This document shows positions 9,101 to 17,339 of a stretch of DNA of 64,000 nt, one piece after another (within the stretch, counting starts at the first letter, position 1; each line of letters starts with the position of its first letter). Made by a program: the position numbers and the translations under genes. The stretch is taken from assembly GCA_963974915.1 (NCBI GenBank), contig CAXBES010000011.1, positions 62,001-126,000 on the forward strand, read 5' to 3'. The notes under the pieces were generated by a model, which worked only from the letters and a program-made list of their open reading frames with translations, did no database searches and was not told where the DNA came from. This stretch comes from CAXBES01 sp963974915 (lineage in GTDB: Bacteria > Bacteroidota > Bacteroidia > Flavobacteriales > Flavobacteriaceae).

Positions 9101-9737
9101 GATTCACGGTAATTCGGAAGTACTGCCAAAAGGTAGTTTTGTGATACGGGATGGAAGTATAACCCTAAAGATCCTCAATAGAATAACTAATACCGATCAA
9201 AAATTTGGAAATACCTATAAAGATAGAACAAAGAAGATTGGCCGGAAATTCAGAGATGAATTCGCTTTATTACGATCGGAAATTGAAGGTGCTACCTATT
9301 TTCACTCGCTGGTAAAGAACGATTTTAAGTTTAAAGGGAATGATCTCTTCGGAAAGGTTAGAGCTAACCTAAAACAGTATCGTGAGGATTATAAGATGGC
9401 GCTGGATACGGTCGCAAAAAACGGAAGCATTACTACGATCGATATTGGTCATGGCGAGTTAGAGTTTTTACTGTTGTTAGATAGTGCAGACCGTAGAATT
9501 AACGCTTTTATTTCTTCTGAAAAAACTCGTGAAATCGTTGAAAACAGCTTTATTACAAATCACTATAACCGAATAATTTTTGCAAAAAGTAAAAAGGAAG
9601 CTTTAGAACTCCCTGCAGATTGGTTAGTGGTAAAAACAACGAATAGTACCATTAAAACCGAATCTGATTATTTCGGACTCGAAATAGTTTGTGAAAACGA
9701 GAATCTTATTATCTTTAAAAAAAAGGGGATTAGTTGA
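6117..9737 (+). CDS. MMPL/RND-type exporter fused to lysophospholipid acyltransferase and methyltransferase-like domain
   Basis: 1206 residues, three modules. Residues 1 to about 830 are an RND/MMPL lipid exporter: an N-terminal helix, a periplasmic loop, a five-helix block around 270-400, a second loop, then a second block around 655-800. An acyltransferase of PlsC type follows, with NHTSFLD at 895-901 and FPEGTRS at 962-968, giving the HX4D and EGTR motifs. The C-terminus has a class I methyltransferase-like beginning, IDIGHGE at 1108-1114, but is short and lacks other clear SAM motifs, so it may be degenerate. Fusing acyl transfer to export suggests that the aryl-polyene acid is joined to a lipid and flipped or extruded by one protein. 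The ATG overlaps the upstream stop by 8 nt. Confidence 0.88.
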   Translation: MSNLFYRTYLFLSKYKAGSIIAIILLLFSLLFVASKIQFEEDISKLIPSNDSNVEMQRVLKSVNFTDKIIVNIKRQPNGNVSDLTQYAATFLDSINSVAANYISSIQGKVDDDDIGATLDFVYENIPVFLDESDYKTISEKLKKDSIDAITQTNYRTLLSPTGIIAKKTILKDPLGISFIGLKKLQQLGVGDDFILKDGFLLSKDENNVLLFITPKYGSSETAQNEAFAAMLYSIQQQLNEEYSSKVESEYFGAALIAVANAQQIKRDIQFTVGIALTILILIFIFFYRKISVPLILFTPTVFGGLLSVACLFLIRTQISAISLGIGSVLLGVTLDYSLHILTHIRNNHGVEALYRDIAKPILMSSLTTALAFLCLLFLNSQALQDLGIFAAISVLGASVFALLFIPLVYKGGNQKQVRSTILDRLAAFNFHKNKIAIGGITALILLSFFTYGYVGFDKDISKLNYEPPAATKAKENLDALTNISSKSVYIAVYDETVEAALRKNDNIYRKLQELEKKATVISFSSIGALVSSEEIQKEKINTWNNYWDPETLQNTKNNLIESGAALGFKPKTFESFYSYLETDFTPLKIEDYKDISTFTIDDHITSRPDYTTVSSLVKTDAENVQEVKDVFNSFPNTLVIDRQQMNETLLGHLKTDFNNLIGYSLLVVLVILLVFYRSLSLTIVTALPIFLTWFITIGIMGLLQIQFNIFNIIISTFIFGLGIDYSIFMTNGLLKTYRTGEQDIATHKTSIILSVITTILGVGVLIFAKHPALYSISVVSIIGILSAMLVAFTVQPLLFKLFIGSRSKRPISLRLLIHSALSFSYYGLGGFGLSIFSVVIMPLIPLSKKVKMRGFHRVISKFMKSVLYSNPFVKKRIINAGNETFEKPGIIIANHTSFLDILAIGMLHPKIIFLVNDWVYNSPVFGKAVQLAGFYPVSGGIEKGVEHLKVKVAQGYSLMAFPEGTRSTTNKIRRFHKGAFFLAEQLNLDIIPVLIHGNSEVLPKGSFVIRDGSITLKILNRITNTDQKFGNTYKDRTKKIGRKFRDEFALLRSEIEGATYFHSLVKNDFKFKGNDLFGKVRANLKQYREDYKMALDTVAKNGSITTIDIGHGELEFLLLLDSADRRINAFISSEKTREIVENSFITNHYNRIIFAKSKKEALELPADWLVVKTTNSTIKTESDYFGLEIVCENENLIIFKKKGIS

Positions 9738-11281
9738 AAATAAAACAAAAATATGATGTTGTAATTATTGGAAGCGGCCTAGGCGGCTTAGTTTCAGCAA
9801 TTATTTTGGCTAAAGAAGGTAGAAGCGTTTGTGTACTTGAGAAAAACAATCAATACGGAGGAAATCTTCAAACTTTTGTTAGGAACAAAACTATTTTCGA
9901 CACCGGGGTTCACTACATCGGAGGACTTTCGGAAGGACAAAACTTATACCAGTATTTTAAATATTTGGGAATCATTGATGATATTGAACTTAAAAAACTC
10001 GATGAAGAGGGTTTCGATATTATAACGTTCGACGGCGATGAAACCGAATACCGTCACGGGCAAGGCTACATAGGTTTTATTAGAAATCTGGTTGAACAAT
10101 TCCCCGAGGAGGAAGAGGCAATTCAACAGTACTGTAAAAAGCTAAGGGAGACATGTGATAAGTTTCCATTGTATAATGTTCAACTTGGAAAACCCTATTA
10201 CGACAATACAGATGTATTCGATCTCTTTGCAAAAGATTATATCGATTCCCTGACTACCAATAAAAAACTACGTGCAGTACTAAGCGGGAGTAATCTTCTC
10301 TATGCCGGAGAAGCAGATAAAACACCCTTTTATGTGCATGCACTTTCGGTTAACAGCTACATTGAAAGCGCCTATAGATGTGTAAATGGCGGAAGCCAGA
10401 TCACAAAAGCATTATTAAAACGATTACGAGAAGCCGGAGGCGAAGCGTACAAACGTCAGGAAGTTACTGGAATAAATGTGGAGAATGGTTTAGTGGCTTC
10501 GGTTGAAACGGAAGAGGGTAACACCATACATGGCGATCTCTTTATTTCTAATATTGAACCAAAACTTACCTTAAAAATGGTAGGGGAGAAGAATTTTAGA
10601 AAATCGTATGTCTCTCGCATAGAAAATATTGAAAGTACCATAGCTGCATTTACACTTTATTTGGTATTGAAGCCGGGAACATTTCCTTACATCAATAAAA
10701 ATTATTACCATCATAAGTCGCCGGATGATGTGTGGGATGCGCATAATTATACACAGGAAAACTGGCCAAAGTCTTATATGATCTCTATGGGGATCAAAAA
10801 GAACTCTAATGGTTATGCAGATAATTTAACTGTAATGACCTATATGAATTTTGACGAAATGAAACCCTGGGAAGGGACATTTAATACAGCTGCAAATAAG
10901 AACGATCGCGGTCAAACTTACGAACAATTTAAAGCTGAAAAAGAAGAAAAAATTATCACAGAACTTGAAAAAAAATTTCCAAACATCAGAGAGTGTATCT
11001 TAGCTGTATATTCCTCCACGCCCTTGTCCTATCGGGACTATATTGGAAGTAACAGAGGCTCTATGTATGGCTATGTTAAGGACGCGAACAACTCGTTAAA
11101 ATCGTTTGTTTCGGCCAGAACGAAGATCAAAAATTTATATTTTACTGGTCAGAGTTTAAACATGCACGGCATTTTAGGCGTTACCATAAGTGGAGTGGTG
11201 ACTTGTTCGGTAATTCTGGGTGGGGAACATCTGGTCGAAAAAATACACGCAGCCAATTCAGAAGAAGTAATTAAAAGTTAA
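9734..11281 (+). CDS. FAD-dependent oxidoreductase, phytoene desaturase/retinol saturase-like
   Basis: 515 residues. The Rossmann FAD motif GSGLGG lies at 13-18 with the acidic end VLEKNNQYGGN about 20 residues on, as in CrtI-type carotenoid desaturases and retinol saturases. The C-terminal FAD-binding stretch NLYFTGQSLNMHGILGV is present. The family moves hydrogens on long conjugated chains, which suits tailoring of an aryl-polyene. The start is a TTG at 9734 overlapping the previous TGA as TTGA; there is no in-frame ATG before the FAD motif, so the non-ATG start is well supported. Whether it desaturates, isomerises or reduces the polyene cannot be told from sequence. Confidence 0.88.
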   Translation: MKIKQKYDVVIIGSGLGGLVSAIILAKEGRSVCVLEKNNQYGGNLQTFVRNKTIFDTGVHYIGGLSEGQNLYQYFKYLGIIDDIELKKLDEEGFDIITFDGDETEYRHGQGYIGFIRNLVEQFPEEEEAIQQYCKKLRETCDKFPLYNVQLGKPYYDNTDVFDLFAKDYIDSLTTNKKLRAVLSGSNLLYAGEADKTPFYVHALSVNSYIESAYRCVNGGSQITKALLKRLREAGGEAYKRQEVTGINVENGLVASVETEEGNTIHGDLFISNIEPKLTLKMVGEKNFRKSYVSRIENIESTIAAFTLYLVLKPGTFPYINKNYYHHKSPDDVWDAHNYTQENWPKSYMISMGIKKNSNGYADNLTVMTYMNFDEMKPWEGTFNTAANKNDRGQTYEQFKAEKEEKIITELEKKFPNIRECILAVYSSTPLSYRDYIGSNRGSMYGYVKDANNSLKSFVSARTKIKNLYFTGQSLNMHGILGVTISGVVTCSVILGGEHLVEKIHAANSEEVIKS

Positions 11282-11286
11282 TACCT

Positions 11287-12174
11287 ATGGGGCAAATTAG
11301 AACTACCCCTGTTACCAGGGTTGAGAATATTTCAAAAGAAGAATTTATAGAAAAATACTACAAGCCACAACGTCCTGTTTTAATCGAAAACCTCACAAAA
11401 GATTGGCCGGCGTATCAAAAGTGGAACTTGGATTATATTAAAGAACTCGCAGGAGATCAGGAAGTACCATTGTACAATAGTGAACCCACTAAAGGAAAGC
11501 AAAATTCGGCTGCCCCGGTAAAGCAAATGAAACTTCGCGATTATATCGACATACTGAAGACTTCCCCTACAGATCTTCGTATTTTCTTCTATAATATTTT
11601 GGACAGTATGCCGGTATTGTTAAATGACTTTGCTTATCCGGACATCGGACTTAAATTCTTTAAGCGTTTGCCGGTTATGTTTTTTGGAGGGGAAGGCTCA
11701 AGGGTGTTGCCGCATTACGATATGGATCTGGCAGATCTGGTTCATTTTCATTTCCACGGAAACAAAAGCGTGACCCTTTTCTCTCCCGAACAAACAAAAT
11801 ACCTGTATAAAGTGCCCTTTGCTGTGCATAATTTGGAATCTATAAACATGGATGCTCCCGATTTTAAGAAGTACCCGGCGTTGCAAGATGTAGAAGGCAT
11901 TCAGGTGCATATGAAACACGGTGATGCGCTATATATGCCAAGTGGGTATTGGCATTATATAAAATATCTGGATGGTGGTTTTTCAATAACCCTTCGGGCG
12001 TTTCCAAGACACCCGGTTCGCTTAGCCAAAATGCTCGGCAATGTTTTTGCCATGCGCCCCTTCGAAAACATTATGCGTAAATCCTTTGGACAAAAATGGG
12101 TTGATTATAAAGAAGCTAAGATCTTGAATAAAACAAATAGGAAATTTGTCAAAAGAGCACGGAAGAATGTTTAA
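11287..12174 (+). CDS. Cupin-like (JmjC-type) Fe(II)/2-oxoglutarate dioxygenase-like protein
   Basis: 295 residues. The opening VTRVENISKEEFIEKYYKP, followed by RPVLIENLTKDWPAYQKW, is typical of cupin-like hydroxylases related to FIH and JmjC proteins. The metal triad is visible: H143 and D145 in LPHYDMDL and H223 in SGYWHYI. No signal peptide, so it is cytosolic. The family hydroxylates small molecules or proteins using Fe(II), O2 and 2-oxoglutarate. It sits 5 nt after the FAD oxidoreductase and overlaps the start region of the C45 acyltransferase, so a role in tailoring the pigment (for example ring hydroxylation) is plausible inference. Confidence 0.83.
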   Translation: MGQIRTTPVTRVENISKEEFIEKYYKPQRPVLIENLTKDWPAYQKWNLDYIKELAGDQEVPLYNSEPTKGKQNSAAPVKQMKLRDYIDILKTSPTDLRIFFYNILDSMPVLLNDFAYPDIGLKFFKRLPVMFFGGEGSRVLPHYDMDLADLVHFHFHGNKSVTLFSPEQTKYLYKVPFAVHNLESINMDAPDFKKYPALQDVEGIQVHMKHGDALYMPSGYWHYIKYLDGGFSITLRAFPRHPVRLAKMLGNVFAMRPFENIMRKSFGQKWVDYKEAKILNKTNRKFVKRARKNV

Positions 12175-13852
12175 AATGAAGAACCTTAGTGCATTCTCAC
12201 TTCTTGTGCTCTTATTAATTTTCGCATCATCTTGTGGGGTTTCGAAGTCGTTGAAAGACCTACCCGACCTCAGTGCATACAATAATGAAATACCAAATAG
12301 AGTAAAGATTTCCGATTCGACCTTTATTGCAGGAAATAATTTTCTAACGAAGAACAAACACGGACTCTGGGAAATGTACGTTGAAGGTGATCCTTACCAA
12401 CGAGGCTTGCTCATTGGTAGTTTAACTGAAGAATTGCTACAACATCAAGAAGATGTGTTTCTGTCTAAAGTCAACGAATTGGTACCTTCCAAAACGCAAC
12501 AATCTTTTTTACGAGGTTTTCTAAAGTGGTACAATCGTAAAATGTATAAACATATTACCCCCGAGTTCAAAGCTGAAATTTACGGAGTATCGCAATATTC
12601 ATCCGATAAATTTAATAGCATTGCACCTCCGTACTTAAGGGCGCTGTACCTACATAGTGCGCATGATATTGGACATGCACTACAGGATCTGGCTTTGGTG
12701 GGGTGCTCTTCTTTTGCCGTTTGGGATGATAAGTCTGAAGACGGCGGATTACTTATTGGGCGTAACTTCGATTTTTATGCGGGTGATGAATTCGCAGAAG
12801 AAAAAATAATAGCCTTTATAAATCCTTCCGAAGGTTATAAATTCATGTCGGTAACCTGGGGCGGAATGATAGGGGTAGTCTCCGGAATGAACGATCAAGG
12901 ACTTACAGTGACCATCAACGCCGGGAAATCGAAGATCCCGTTAATCGCTAAAACTCCAATTTCAATCGTAACACGAGAGATCTTACAATATGCCTCCACC
13001 ATAGAAGAAGCGATCGCAATTGCACAAAAACGGGAAGTATTCGTGTCGGAAGCTATTTTTGTAGGTAGCGCAAAAGATGGGAGAGCTGCGGTAATAGAAG
13101 TTTCTCCTAAAAATTTCGGGGTGTACGCCGTGCCAAATTCTGCAGATCAATTAATTTGTTCCAACCATTTTCAAAGTGAGGCTTTTTCAGAAGATAAAAG
13201 GAATCTTAAGCAGATAGCCGAAAGTCACTCTCAGTATCGCTATGATAGAATGGAAGAACTAATTTCGGAAGAAGATAAATTAAATCCCGATGAAGCTGTT
13301 GCAATCCTTCGGAATAAGAAAGGATTAAATGATAAAGCCATTGGCTACGGAAACGAAAAAGCGTTGAATCAATTATTGGCACATCACGGCATCGTATTTC
13401 AGCCGGAAAAATTGCGGGTATGGATCTCCACCAATCCGTATCAGTTGGGCGAATTTGTGGCATACGATCTTGATGAGGTTTTTAAGGATCGCTTCGGAAA
13501 GGCATCAGAGGTATCTTTGGCTATAGACAGTTTAACTGTTTCTGAAGATCCCTTTGCTCGAACCGAAGCTTTCAGAAATTATGAAGAATACCGAAAGTTA
13601 GAACGACAGGTAGAAGCCGCTCTGGATGACAAAACGGAAATTGAAGCTGAGGTCCTTTCCGCTTTGCGAGAAAAAAATGCAACGTATTGGAAAGCACACT
13701 ATCTTGCAGGGAGATATTTCTATCAAAATAAAGACTATTGGCAAGCGTTTGAAGCGTTTACTGAAGCCAGCAAAATGGAGATTACCACCGTTCCCGATCA
13801 GGAAAGTTTGAGTAAATACCTAAAGAAAACAAAATTCAAATTAAAGAAATGA
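12167..13852 (+). CDS. C45-family autoproteolytic acyltransferase/hydrolase, lipoprotein
   Basis: 561 residues from the ATG at 12167; a second ATG at 12176 is equally plausible. A lipoprotein signal peptide with IFASSCG points to lipidation at that Cys and an envelope location. The catalytic part is an Ntn hydrolase of the acyl-CoA:6-aminopenicillanate acyltransferase family: VGCSSFAVW places the expected Gly-Cys autocleavage site at C180, followed by GLLIGRNFDF and the conserved GMIGVVSGMNDQGLTVTINA. The C-terminus (from about 455) is helical and TPR-like. Such enzymes transfer or hydrolyse acyl groups as amides or esters. Within a pigment cluster it could attach or trim the acyl chain on the periplasmic face. 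It overlaps the next gene by ATGA. Confidence 0.82.
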   Translation: MFKMKNLSAFSLLVLLLIFASSCGVSKSLKDLPDLSAYNNEIPNRVKISDSTFIAGNNFLTKNKHGLWEMYVEGDPYQRGLLIGSLTEELLQHQEDVFLSKVNELVPSKTQQSFLRGFLKWYNRKMYKHITPEFKAEIYGVSQYSSDKFNSIAPPYLRALYLHSAHDIGHALQDLALVGCSSFAVWDDKSEDGGLLIGRNFDFYAGDEFAEEKIIAFINPSEGYKFMSVTWGGMIGVVSGMNDQGLTVTINAGKSKIPLIAKTPISIVTREILQYASTIEEAIAIAQKREVFVSEAIFVGSAKDGRAAVIEVSPKNFGVYAVPNSADQLICSNHFQSEAFSEDKRNLKQIAESHSQYRYDRMEELISEEDKLNPDEAVAILRNKKGLNDKAIGYGNEKALNQLLAHHGIVFQPEKLRVWISTNPYQLGEFVAYDLDEVFKDRFGKASEVSLAIDSLTVSEDPFARTEAFRNYEEYRKLERQVEAALDDKTEIEAEVLSALREKNATYWKAHYLAGRYFYQNKDYWQAFEAFTEASKMEITTVPDQESLSKYLKKTKFKLKK

Positions 13853-15141
13853 TTCCTGAAATTGAATTACAGTCGGTCGAAGAAATTAAAGCCTTTCAGG
13901 AGAAAAAACTGAAAGAGGTCTTAGCATACCTAAGTGAACATTCTGTGTATTACCAGCGGGTTTTTAAAGAGAAAAACATCGATATTAACAGTATAGAAAC
14001 CTTAGAAGACCTTGGTAAAATTCCGTTGACAACAAAAGACGACCTTCAAAAATACAACGACGATTTTATTTGTGTAGAACGAAGCAAAATAGTCGATTTT
14101 GTTACCACTTCGGGAACTTTAGGAGAGCCGGTTACCTTTGCTTTAAGCGATGCCGATCTGGATAGACTTGCTTATAATGAGGCGATATCCTTTGCCTGTG
14201 CGGGAGTGGGAAGTGATGATGTAATGCAATTAATGACAACGATGGATCGTCGTTTTATGGCAGGTCTGGCTTATTTTTTAGGAGCGAGAAAGTTAGGTGC
14301 GGGTATTATTAGAGTGGGCTCGGGGATTCCCGAATTGCAGTGGGATTCCATTCAAAAATTTAGACCCACCTTTTTAATTTGTGTTCCTTCTTTTCTTCTG
14401 AAACTCATTGAGTTTGCCAATCAGCATCATATCGATTTAAAGGAAACAGGTGTAAAAGGAGCCATTTGTATAGGCGAATCTATACGAAATGAAGATTTTT
14501 CGCTAAACGTATTAGCAGCAAAGATCAAATCATCATGGGATATAGAATTGTATTCTACCTATGCCTCTACCGAAATGAGTACTGCTTTTAACGAGTGTGA
14601 AGCGCATCGTGGCGGACACCACCATCCTGAGTTGATCATTGCCGAAATATTAGATGATGAAAGTAAGCCGGTGAAAAGTGGAGAAGTTGGAGAATTGGTG
14701 ATTACCACTTTGGGTGTAGAAGCAATGCCTTTACTCAGATTTAAAACGGGGGACATGGTTCAGGCACATACGGATAAATGCGATTGTGGACGAAGTACCA
14801 TGCGATTGGGACCCGTCGTTGGACGTAAAAAACAAATGATCAAGTACAAGGGAACTACGCTTTATCCGCCGGCAATGTATAACGTTTTGAATCACTTTAG
14901 CGAAGTAGAAGCTTTTGTGATCGAAATATTTCATAACGACTTGGGTACCGATGAGATCTTGGTTAAGATCGCTTCAAAAAATGTTTCGGAAGTATTATTG
15001 AACGAAATAAAAGATCACTTTAGAGCTAAGTTGAGAGTACTTCCGAGGATCGAATTCTGTGATAAAAAAGAACTTAACCTGTTGCGCTTTCCGAAGATGA
15101 GTAGAAAACCTGTGGAATTGATAGATAGGAGGGAATCTTAA
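13849..15141 (+). CDS. PaaK-like AMP-forming acyl/aryl-CoA ligase
   Basis: 430 residues, the usual length of phenylacetate-CoA ligases. The ATP-binding motif TSGTLGEP is at 87-94. YSTYASTEMST and RFKTGDMV mark the adenylation core, and the C-terminal lid carries GRKKQMIKYKGTTLYP. The enzyme activates a carboxylic acid as the acyl-adenylate and transfers it to CoA or an ACP. In flexirubin-type pathways an aryl acid such as 4-hydroxycinnamate must be activated as the starter, and this ligase is the only candidate in the window. It starts within the previous gene's stop (ATGA) and is the last gene of the cluster here. Confidence 0.87.
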   Translation: MIPEIELQSVEEIKAFQEKKLKEVLAYLSEHSVYYQRVFKEKNIDINSIETLEDLGKIPLTTKDDLQKYNDDFICVERSKIVDFVTTSGTLGEPVTFALSDADLDRLAYNEAISFACAGVGSDDVMQLMTTMDRRFMAGLAYFLGARKLGAGIIRVGSGIPELQWDSIQKFRPTFLICVPSFLLKLIEFANQHHIDLKETGVKGAICIGESIRNEDFSLNVLAAKIKSSWDIELYSTYASTEMSTAFNECEAHRGGHHHPELIIAEILDDESKPVKSGEVGELVITTLGVEAMPLLRFKTGDMVQAHTDKCDCGRSTMRLGPVVGRKKQMIKYKGTTLYPPAMYNVLNHFSEVEAFVIEIFHNDLGTDEILVKIASKNVSEVLLNEIKDHFRAKLRVLPRIEFCDKKELNLLRFPKMSRKPVELIDRRES

Positions 15142-15163
15142 TTTTGCCGTTCTTCATTATGCC

Positions 15164-15781
15164 TTATCGGTTATCTATTGGAATACTTTCTGTTTGAAGT
15201 AACCAGCTATAACCAGTGGGGCTGCCTTTATCTAAATTAAATACAGAATAATAACGCAAAACATTATTTAGGTTATTGGGGTCTAATTTAATGGGTGTAT
15301 CTACTTGCCTAAGATTACTTTTATGGATGGCAAATCCGTTAACCACAGGCTTCCACTTTTTATTGCGTAGAATATAAAGATGATATTTGTTGAAATTAGG
15401 GTCTTTTATCTTTGAAGTTACAAGTAGTAAATCCCGGTCAAAGCCTTCTAAAACAATGGCTGACAATGATCCACCAAGGGTCTTTGGAATCACAAGGTCT
15501 GGATATCTTTTGCCTTCAAAGGAAATATAGGTTTTTTCATGTCTTGTGTCAACCCGTGAAATTTGCGCATAGAACTTTTTTAGATCTCCATTGAAATCCC
15601 CTGTCACTGCTCCTTTCGGGATTACAGGTTCAATAATAACAGGATTTGTCACTGGATCGGTTTTAGTTGGAATATTTGTTGTATTAGACTCATCACCCCC
15701 AATGATATTTGTAGGTTTTTTTGAGGGAGCACCGCAGCTCAATGATGCCGTTATTACAGAATACACAAAGATCTTGATCAT
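15164..15781 (-). CDS. Uncharacterised lipoprotein
   Basis: 205 residues from MIKIFVYSVITASLSCGAP, a lipoprotein signal peptide with the lipidated Cys in LSCG; an in-frame ATG 48 nt upstream would put extra polar residues before it and is less likely. A Thr/Pro/Asn-rich linker follows (about 20-55), then a mostly beta domain containing TGDFNGDLKKFYAQI, which recalls FG-GAP/VCBS repeats, but only once and weakly. Function unknown. Its end is 22 nt from the converging pigment cluster, and it lies upstream of nothing else on its strand. Confidence 0.65.
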   Translation of the reverse strand: MIKIFVYSVITASLSCGAPSKKPTNIIGGDESNTTNIPTKTDPVTNPVIIEPVIPKGAVTGDFNGDLKKFYAQISRVDTRHEKTYISFEGKRYPDLVIPKTLGGSLSAIVLEGFDRDLLLVTSKIKDPNFNKYHLYILRNKKWKPVVNGFAIHKSNLRQVDTPIKLDPNNLNNVLRYYSVFNLDKGSPTGYSWLLQTESIPIDNR

Positions 15782-15894
15782 AAATGGGGATATTTTACGG
15801 AAGTAAATGTTAGTATAGGTTACTCTCATAAAATAACGAATGATTGTACTATGTATTATATCCCAAATAAATTTGGAGCGTGATTGTCAATAAT

Positions 15895-16719
15895 CTATTG
15901 GATCTTAAAAGTGATCACAGGCATATTTGCATGGTTTACCAGGTCTTCACTAATACTTCCATTAAAGAAATGAGAGATTCCTTTTCTTCCATGCGTACTC
16001 ATACCTATGAGTTGTGCCTTCTTATCCTTTGCAAATTGAAGAATTCCTTTTTCAACCGAATTATCATTATAAATATTTAACGTATAATTTTCGGCACCCA
16101 TGCCTTTTACAAAATTATTCATGATAACATTTGCCTGTGCCGTAGTTTTAAAACCACCGGGAGTGTTTACGAAAAGCAAATGTATTTTGGCACCCACATT
16201 TTTGGCGAACCTCATAGCTTCGTTAAAGCTCCAACGGCATTCTTCAGAGAAGTCTGTTGCGAAAACAAAATCTTTAATTTCGAAAACTTCATGATTGTTT
16301 TTTATTACCAGAACAGGAATTTTTGAAGTTCGAACCACCTTTTCGGTATTACTACCAATAAACATTTCTTTAAATCCACTCGCACCATGAGAACCCATTA
16401 CAACAAGATCAATCTTACTTCTCTCTACCGTAGAACTAATGTCGTTGTAAATTTCATTATGTCCTATCGCTTCATGAACATCAATGTTTTTTAAGTAAGG
16501 TCTTGTAAGGATGTCAGTAAAGTTCTTTTCGGCTAGTTTTATAAAGTACAATGATTCAGGTAGTTTACTGTTATCGCTGTTTCCACTAATGCTTAATGGC
16601 ATTTCTAAGGAGTGTAATAGATAAATCTCACTTTTGTGTTTTATTGCTAATTGAGCGGCAACTTTAAGCGCATTTTCGGCTTGTGAGGAAAAATCTGTCG
16701 GAACTAAAATTCTTTTCAT
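15895..16719 (-). CDS. Universal stress protein with two UspA domains
   Basis: 274 residues, the length of tandem UspA proteins. Domain 1 starts MKRILVPTDFS and ends with GSHGASGFKEMFIGSNTEKVV, which fits the G-2X-G-9X-G(S/T) ATP-binding motif. Domain 2 starts FVFATDFSEECRWS and ends with THGRKGISHFFNGSISEDLV, with the same motif. Cytosolic and likely ATP binding. Such proteins respond to starvation, oxygen and envelope stress; the exact role here is unknown. It is a single-gene unit divergent from rimP. Confidence 0.9.
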   Translation of the reverse strand: MKRILVPTDFSSQAENALKVAAQLAIKHKSEIYLLHSLEMPLSISGNSDNSKLPESLYFIKLAEKNFTDILTRPYLKNIDVHEAIGHNEIYNDISSTVERSKIDLVVMGSHGASGFKEMFIGSNTEKVVRTSKIPVLVIKNNHEVFEIKDFVFATDFSEECRWSFNEAMRFAKNVGAKIHLLFVNTPGGFKTTAQANVIMNNFVKGMGAENYTLNIYNDNSVEKGILQFAKDKKAQLIGMSTHGRKGISHFFNGSISEDLVNHANMPVITFKIQ

Positions 16720-16748
16720 AAGTTAAGTGTTTTGTATGCATTAAATTA

Positions 16749-16756
16749 CAAAAATA
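16749..16756 (-). promoter_or_regulatory. Possible -7 box of the universal stress gene
   Basis: On the minus strand these bases read TATTTTTG, matching TAnnTTTG, 30 nt before the gene start. No TTG is found at the expected -33 distance, so support is partial. Confidence 0.35.
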
Positions 16757-16796
16757 AAACGGGAGCACATCGTTTTTTTAATATTAAAAAATTTGG

Positions 16797-16804
16797 TATA
16801 TTTG
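16797..16804 (+). promoter_or_regulatory. -7 box of the rimP-nusA-infB operon
   Basis: TATATTTG matches the Bacteroidota -7 element exactly, 62 nt before the rimP ATG. The -33 region is T-rich but lacks a clean TTG. The predicted start near 16811 leaves a leader of about 55 nt that contains the hairpin at 16830-16855. Confidence 0.5.
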
Positions 16805-16829
16805 CAGCGAATTTGATACGTAACAAGAC

Positions 16830-16855
16830 GAGGGGACATAAAGTCCCCTCTTTTT
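16830..16855 (+). terminator. Terminator-like hairpin in the rimP leader (possible attenuator)
   Basis: A perfect 8-bp stem, GAGGGGAC (16830-16837) and GTCCCCTC (16843-16850), closes a 5-nt ATAAA loop and is followed by five Ts. It lies between the -7 box and the ATG at 16866, so it cannot end an upstream gene on this strand (the upstream gene is divergent). It looks like an intrinsic terminator or attenuator acting on the operon that encodes NusA. Confidence 0.65.
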
Positions 16856-16865
16856 ATAACAAAAA

Positions 16866-17333
16866 ATGATGCGGGAAAGAGTAACAGAGCTTCTGGAACA
16901 GGCCTTAGAGGAGAATCAATCTTTATTTTTAATCGATTTATTAATTTCTGAAGACAACAGGATAACTGTGATCCTGGATGGCGATAATGGTGTTTCTGTA
17001 GAAGATTGTATTACCGTTAGCCGAGCGATCGAGCATAATTTAGATCGTGAAGAAGTAGACTTTGCACTAGAAGTAATGTCGGCGGGAGTATCTGAAGGAC
17101 TCACAATTCCTCGTCAGTATAGAAAGAATATTGGCAGAAAACTCAAAGTTAGGACCAAAGAAGACCAAACCATTGAAGGAGAACTAACCAACGTTGACGA
17201 TAGCTCTATCAAATTAAAATGGAAGGCTCGCGAGCCTAAACCCATTGGAAAAGGTAAAATTACAGTAGAAAAAGAAGCGGTACTGCCTTATACGGATATC
17301 GCGGAAGCAAAAGTTATGATAACATTTAATTAG
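16866..17333 (+). CDS. rimP: Ribosome maturation factor RimP
   Basis: 155 residues. RimP binds the 30S subunit and helps its assembly. The N-terminal domain shows the family pattern: LFLIDLLISEDNRITVILD, then the conserved stretch around SVEDCITVSRAIEHNLD, then FALEVMSAGVSEGL (in most RimP proteins LEVSSPGxxxPL). The C-terminal Sm-like domain follows from about residue 90. The ATG at 16866 is followed by a second ATG, and either could serve. It is first of a classic rimP-nusA-infB operon, with 6 nt before nusA. Confidence 0.93.
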   Translation: MMRERVTELLEQALEENQSLFLIDLLISEDNRITVILDGDNGVSVEDCITVSRAIEHNLDREEVDFALEVMSAGVSEGLTIPRQYRKNIGRKLKVRTKEDQTIEGELTNVDDSSIKLKWKAREPKPIGKGKITVEKEAVLPYTDIAEAKVMITFN

Positions 17334-17339
17334 GATGAT

